From Defluviitaleaceae bacterium (lineage in GTDB: Bacteria > Bacillota > Clostridia > Lachnospirales > WRAX01), in NCBI GenBank assembly GCA_009787945.1, contig WQSI01000014.1, forward strand, positions 1 to 22,963: a stretch of 22,963 nt of DNA, read 5' to 3'. The notes below the pieces were generated by a model. The model had not been told where the DNA came from and ran no database searches. It saw nothing but the letters and a program-made list of their open reading frames with translations. This document shows positions 21,540 through 22,963 of the stretch, piece by piece. A program made the translations under genes and the position numbers. Position 1 is the stretch's first letter, and every line of letters begins with the position of its first letter.

Positions 21540-21605
21540 GTGTAATATTTTCTGGACAAGGGCATAAAATTTATGAATTACAATTTACGAATGAGGTGTC
21601 TAACA

Positions 21606-22963
21606 ATGGACAAAAAGATTTTAGGGATTTTGCTTATTTTGACAGCGTTTGCCTTAACCAGCTGCGGCTCTGCCCTTGCGGATTATTATGAGGGGTATGG
21701 GGCTGCTTTTGTGAGCGATGGAGGGCGGGAGCAACCAGAAGCCCAGCCTGTGGGAGATGACATCACCGTCAGCCGTGGTATGCTTGCCATGATGATTGCC
21801 CTGACCTTTGCTGACCCTGCGGAAATAGACCGTGCAGAGCGGGTTATAACCTTTGTGGACACAACCCCAGAGGACTGGTTTGATAAATACATAAACAAAG
21901 CCTTTTATCTAGGTTGGCTTGGGGGCTTTGGCAACGAATTTCGCCCCCACGACCCCCTGACCTTGGAACATGCCCAAGCTGTTTTAGATGTGATGGATGA
22001 ATACAACCCAATCCGCATACAGCTAACGGATGAGAACCGCCATATGGCTATATCTTACGCTCTTTGGGTTAGTTTGTATACACAAATGTTAGAAAATATC
22101 ACAGGAAACGGAGGGCTTGCCGCCCTTAACATCCGCAAAGTTGATGCGGTGGTTCTGCTTACGCCAGATTTTAATTCAGAATTGCCAACAGACAATATTG
22201 TAACAAATCTAGGGCGTTTTGCCACTCATGGGCTTAATTTTGACCCATATCTTGATAGGGAAGTAACTTTGTTGTTAAGGGGAGGTCACGTCCTAGCCAT
22301 TGCGGGCATTTCTAACCCAACCCCTACCCTTCGCAATGCCTTTTTAGCAGAGCGAGGCACAGGAACAATAACCCTTCTTTCTGGAGGGGCAGGGCGCACT
22401 TTTAACATTGACCCGCGGTTGCTTGAAACCCTGCCTGAAGGGCGTATTGCAGATGTGACAATTGAAAACGGGCGGGCTGTTGCCGTGCAGGTTTTTGGCG
22501 AGAGTATCTCTGGTGTTGTTGTTGAAATTAGTAATGGGCATATTGAATTTGAAGGCATGGGCAGAGTACCAACCCATGAAGATTTTGCCATTTATTCCAT
22601 GTTGTCAACCTCTAGCCCTGTAACTTTAGGGCGGGCAAGCCAAATCACCATTGGTTATGATGTGGCAGACTTTACCCTACGCAATGGGGAAATTGCCGCC
22701 GCCACCATATTGCGCCGCCCTGTGCCGAGCCATATCCGCGTGGTGCTGTCCACAACAGGCTTTCAAGGGCGCATACATCAGGCTGTGGAGCTTCGCAGTG
22801 CAGGGAGGCTGACCATCCACGCCCATGACGGCATAACAGAGCTTGCCCCTGGGGAGATTTTCCGCCTGGGTTATCAAAATGCCCATTTACTAGGGGGCGG
22901 GCGCATTACCATACATCCCGCAGGGGATAATCAAATTGAAATTATGTCCTTTAGCCGCAATTG
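21606..22963 (+). CDS. Lipoprotein with SLH-like and probable SpoIID-like regions, 3' end cut
   Basis: 452 codons are visible and the frame is open to the window edge. The signal peptide ends in a lipobox (ALTSC, Cys20), so the protein should be anchored to the outer face of the membrane. Residues of about 50-135 look like one or more S-layer homology units: ITVSRGMLAMMIALTF, then a D-T-x-P-E-D-W element and a final LTLEHAQAVLDVM. The middle is beta-rich with no motif I know. Near the visible end, SHIRVVLSTTGFQGRIHQAVELRSAGRLTI resembles the start of clostridial SpoIID/LytB-type lytic transglycosylases, whose catalytic part would then lie outside the window. GAGGTG precedes the ATG. The lipoprotein and SLH parts are fairly sure; SpoIID is an inference. 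Confidence 0.65.
   Translation, partial: MDKKILGILLILTAFALTSCGSALADYYEGYGAAFVSDGGREQPEAQPVGDDITVSRGMLAMMIALTFADPAEIDRAERVITFVDTTPEDWFDKYINKAFYLGWLGGFGNEFRPHDPLTLEHAQAVLDVMDEYNPIRIQLTDENRHMAISYALWVSLYTQMLENITGNGGLAALNIRKVDAVVLLTPDFNSELPTDNIVTNLGRFATHGLNFDPYLDREVTLLLRGGHVLAIAGISNPTPTLRNAFLAERGTGTITLLSGGAGRTFNIDPRLLETLPEGRIADVTIENGRAVAVQVFGESISGVVVEISNGHIEFEGMGRVPTHEDFAIYSMLSTSSPVTLGRASQITIGYDVADFTLRNGEIAAATILRRPVPSHIRVVLSTTGFQGRIHQAVELRSAGRLTIHAHDGITELAPGEIFRLGYQNAHLLGGGRITIHPAGDNQIEIMSFSRN

Larger units (their letters stand above)
21506..21540. repeat. 11-bp inverted repeat carrying both divergent promoters
   Basis: Arms CTTCCATTATA (21506-21516) and TATAATGGAAG (21530-21540) are perfect and 13 bases apart. 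Each arm contains the -10 of one gene and the -35-like box of the other. Confidence 0.75.

Noticed and set aside
1..22963. CRISPR, tRNA, rRNA, insertion sequences, phage genes
   Set aside because: No regularly spaced repeats, cloverleaf sequences, rRNA segments or transposase-like proteins were seen on either strand.

Overview
The window is about 23 kb of a Bacillota (Clostridia, probably Lachnospiraceae-like) chromosome. The evidence is a minCDE-rodA cluster, Rex, an AroH-type chorismate mutase, carboxynorspermidine decarboxylase, an SLH + GH18 germination-type hydrolase, a CotS-like kinase fold, PEGA and SpoIID-like envelope proteins, AGGAGG-type ribosome binding sites and near-consensus sigma-A promoters. 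I see no rRNA, tRNA, CRISPR array, transposase or phage structural gene. Most of it is ordinary chromosomal core, with a lineage-specific island at about 6.6-13.5 kb.

Layout. 1-1.35 kb (minus): cmk (cut by the window edge) preceded by aroH, start and stop overlapping, and a 97-residue unknown protein. 1.5-2.9 kb: a divergent pair, an MJ0936/YfcE-type phosphoesterase (minus) and a nitroreductase-like protein (plus), whose two -35 boxes lie in one inverted repeat. 2.9-6.1 kb (minus): a DUF445 membrane protein coupled to rex, then a MacB-type permease with no ATPase partner. 6.2-10.7 kb (plus): a GNAT acetyltransferase, two tandem S41-protease-like lipoproteins, and nspC, closed by a strong terminator. 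10.8-13.4 kb (minus): an unrecognised three-gene cassette (secreted protein, single-pass membrane protein, polytopic membrane protein). 13.6-18.0 kb (minus): minC-minD-minE-rodA/ftsW-SLH/GH18, one compact operon. 18.1-20.8 kb (plus): a degenerate CotS-like kinase and a PEGA-domain membrane protein. 20.8-23 kb: a membrane-anchored TPR-like protein (minus), divergent from a lipoprotein with SLH-like and probable SpoIID-like regions, cut by the window edge.

Main observations. (1) The promoter of the three-gene cassette has a run of nine G inside the -35/-10 spacer, the classic architecture of a phase-variable promoter. (2) The same promoter carries a 12-bp palindrome near the start of transcription, and an 11/12-matching copy overlaps the -10 of the 97-residue gene 12 kb away, suggesting one regulator for both. 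(3) The S41 pair arose by a tandem duplication that carried along the last 15 codons of the upstream GNAT gene; one copy keeps the serine nucleophile and the other has alanine. (4) The CotS-like protein has lost both acidic catalytic positions, so it looks like a pseudokinase, and it is co-transcribed with a PEGA protein opposite the min operon. (5) The last divergent pair uses two overlapping promoters that are mirror images of each other. Several core enzymes also carry non-consensus residues at key sites (AroH, GH18, Rex, the SEDS protein). All family assignments are by motif recognition only; no database search was run.
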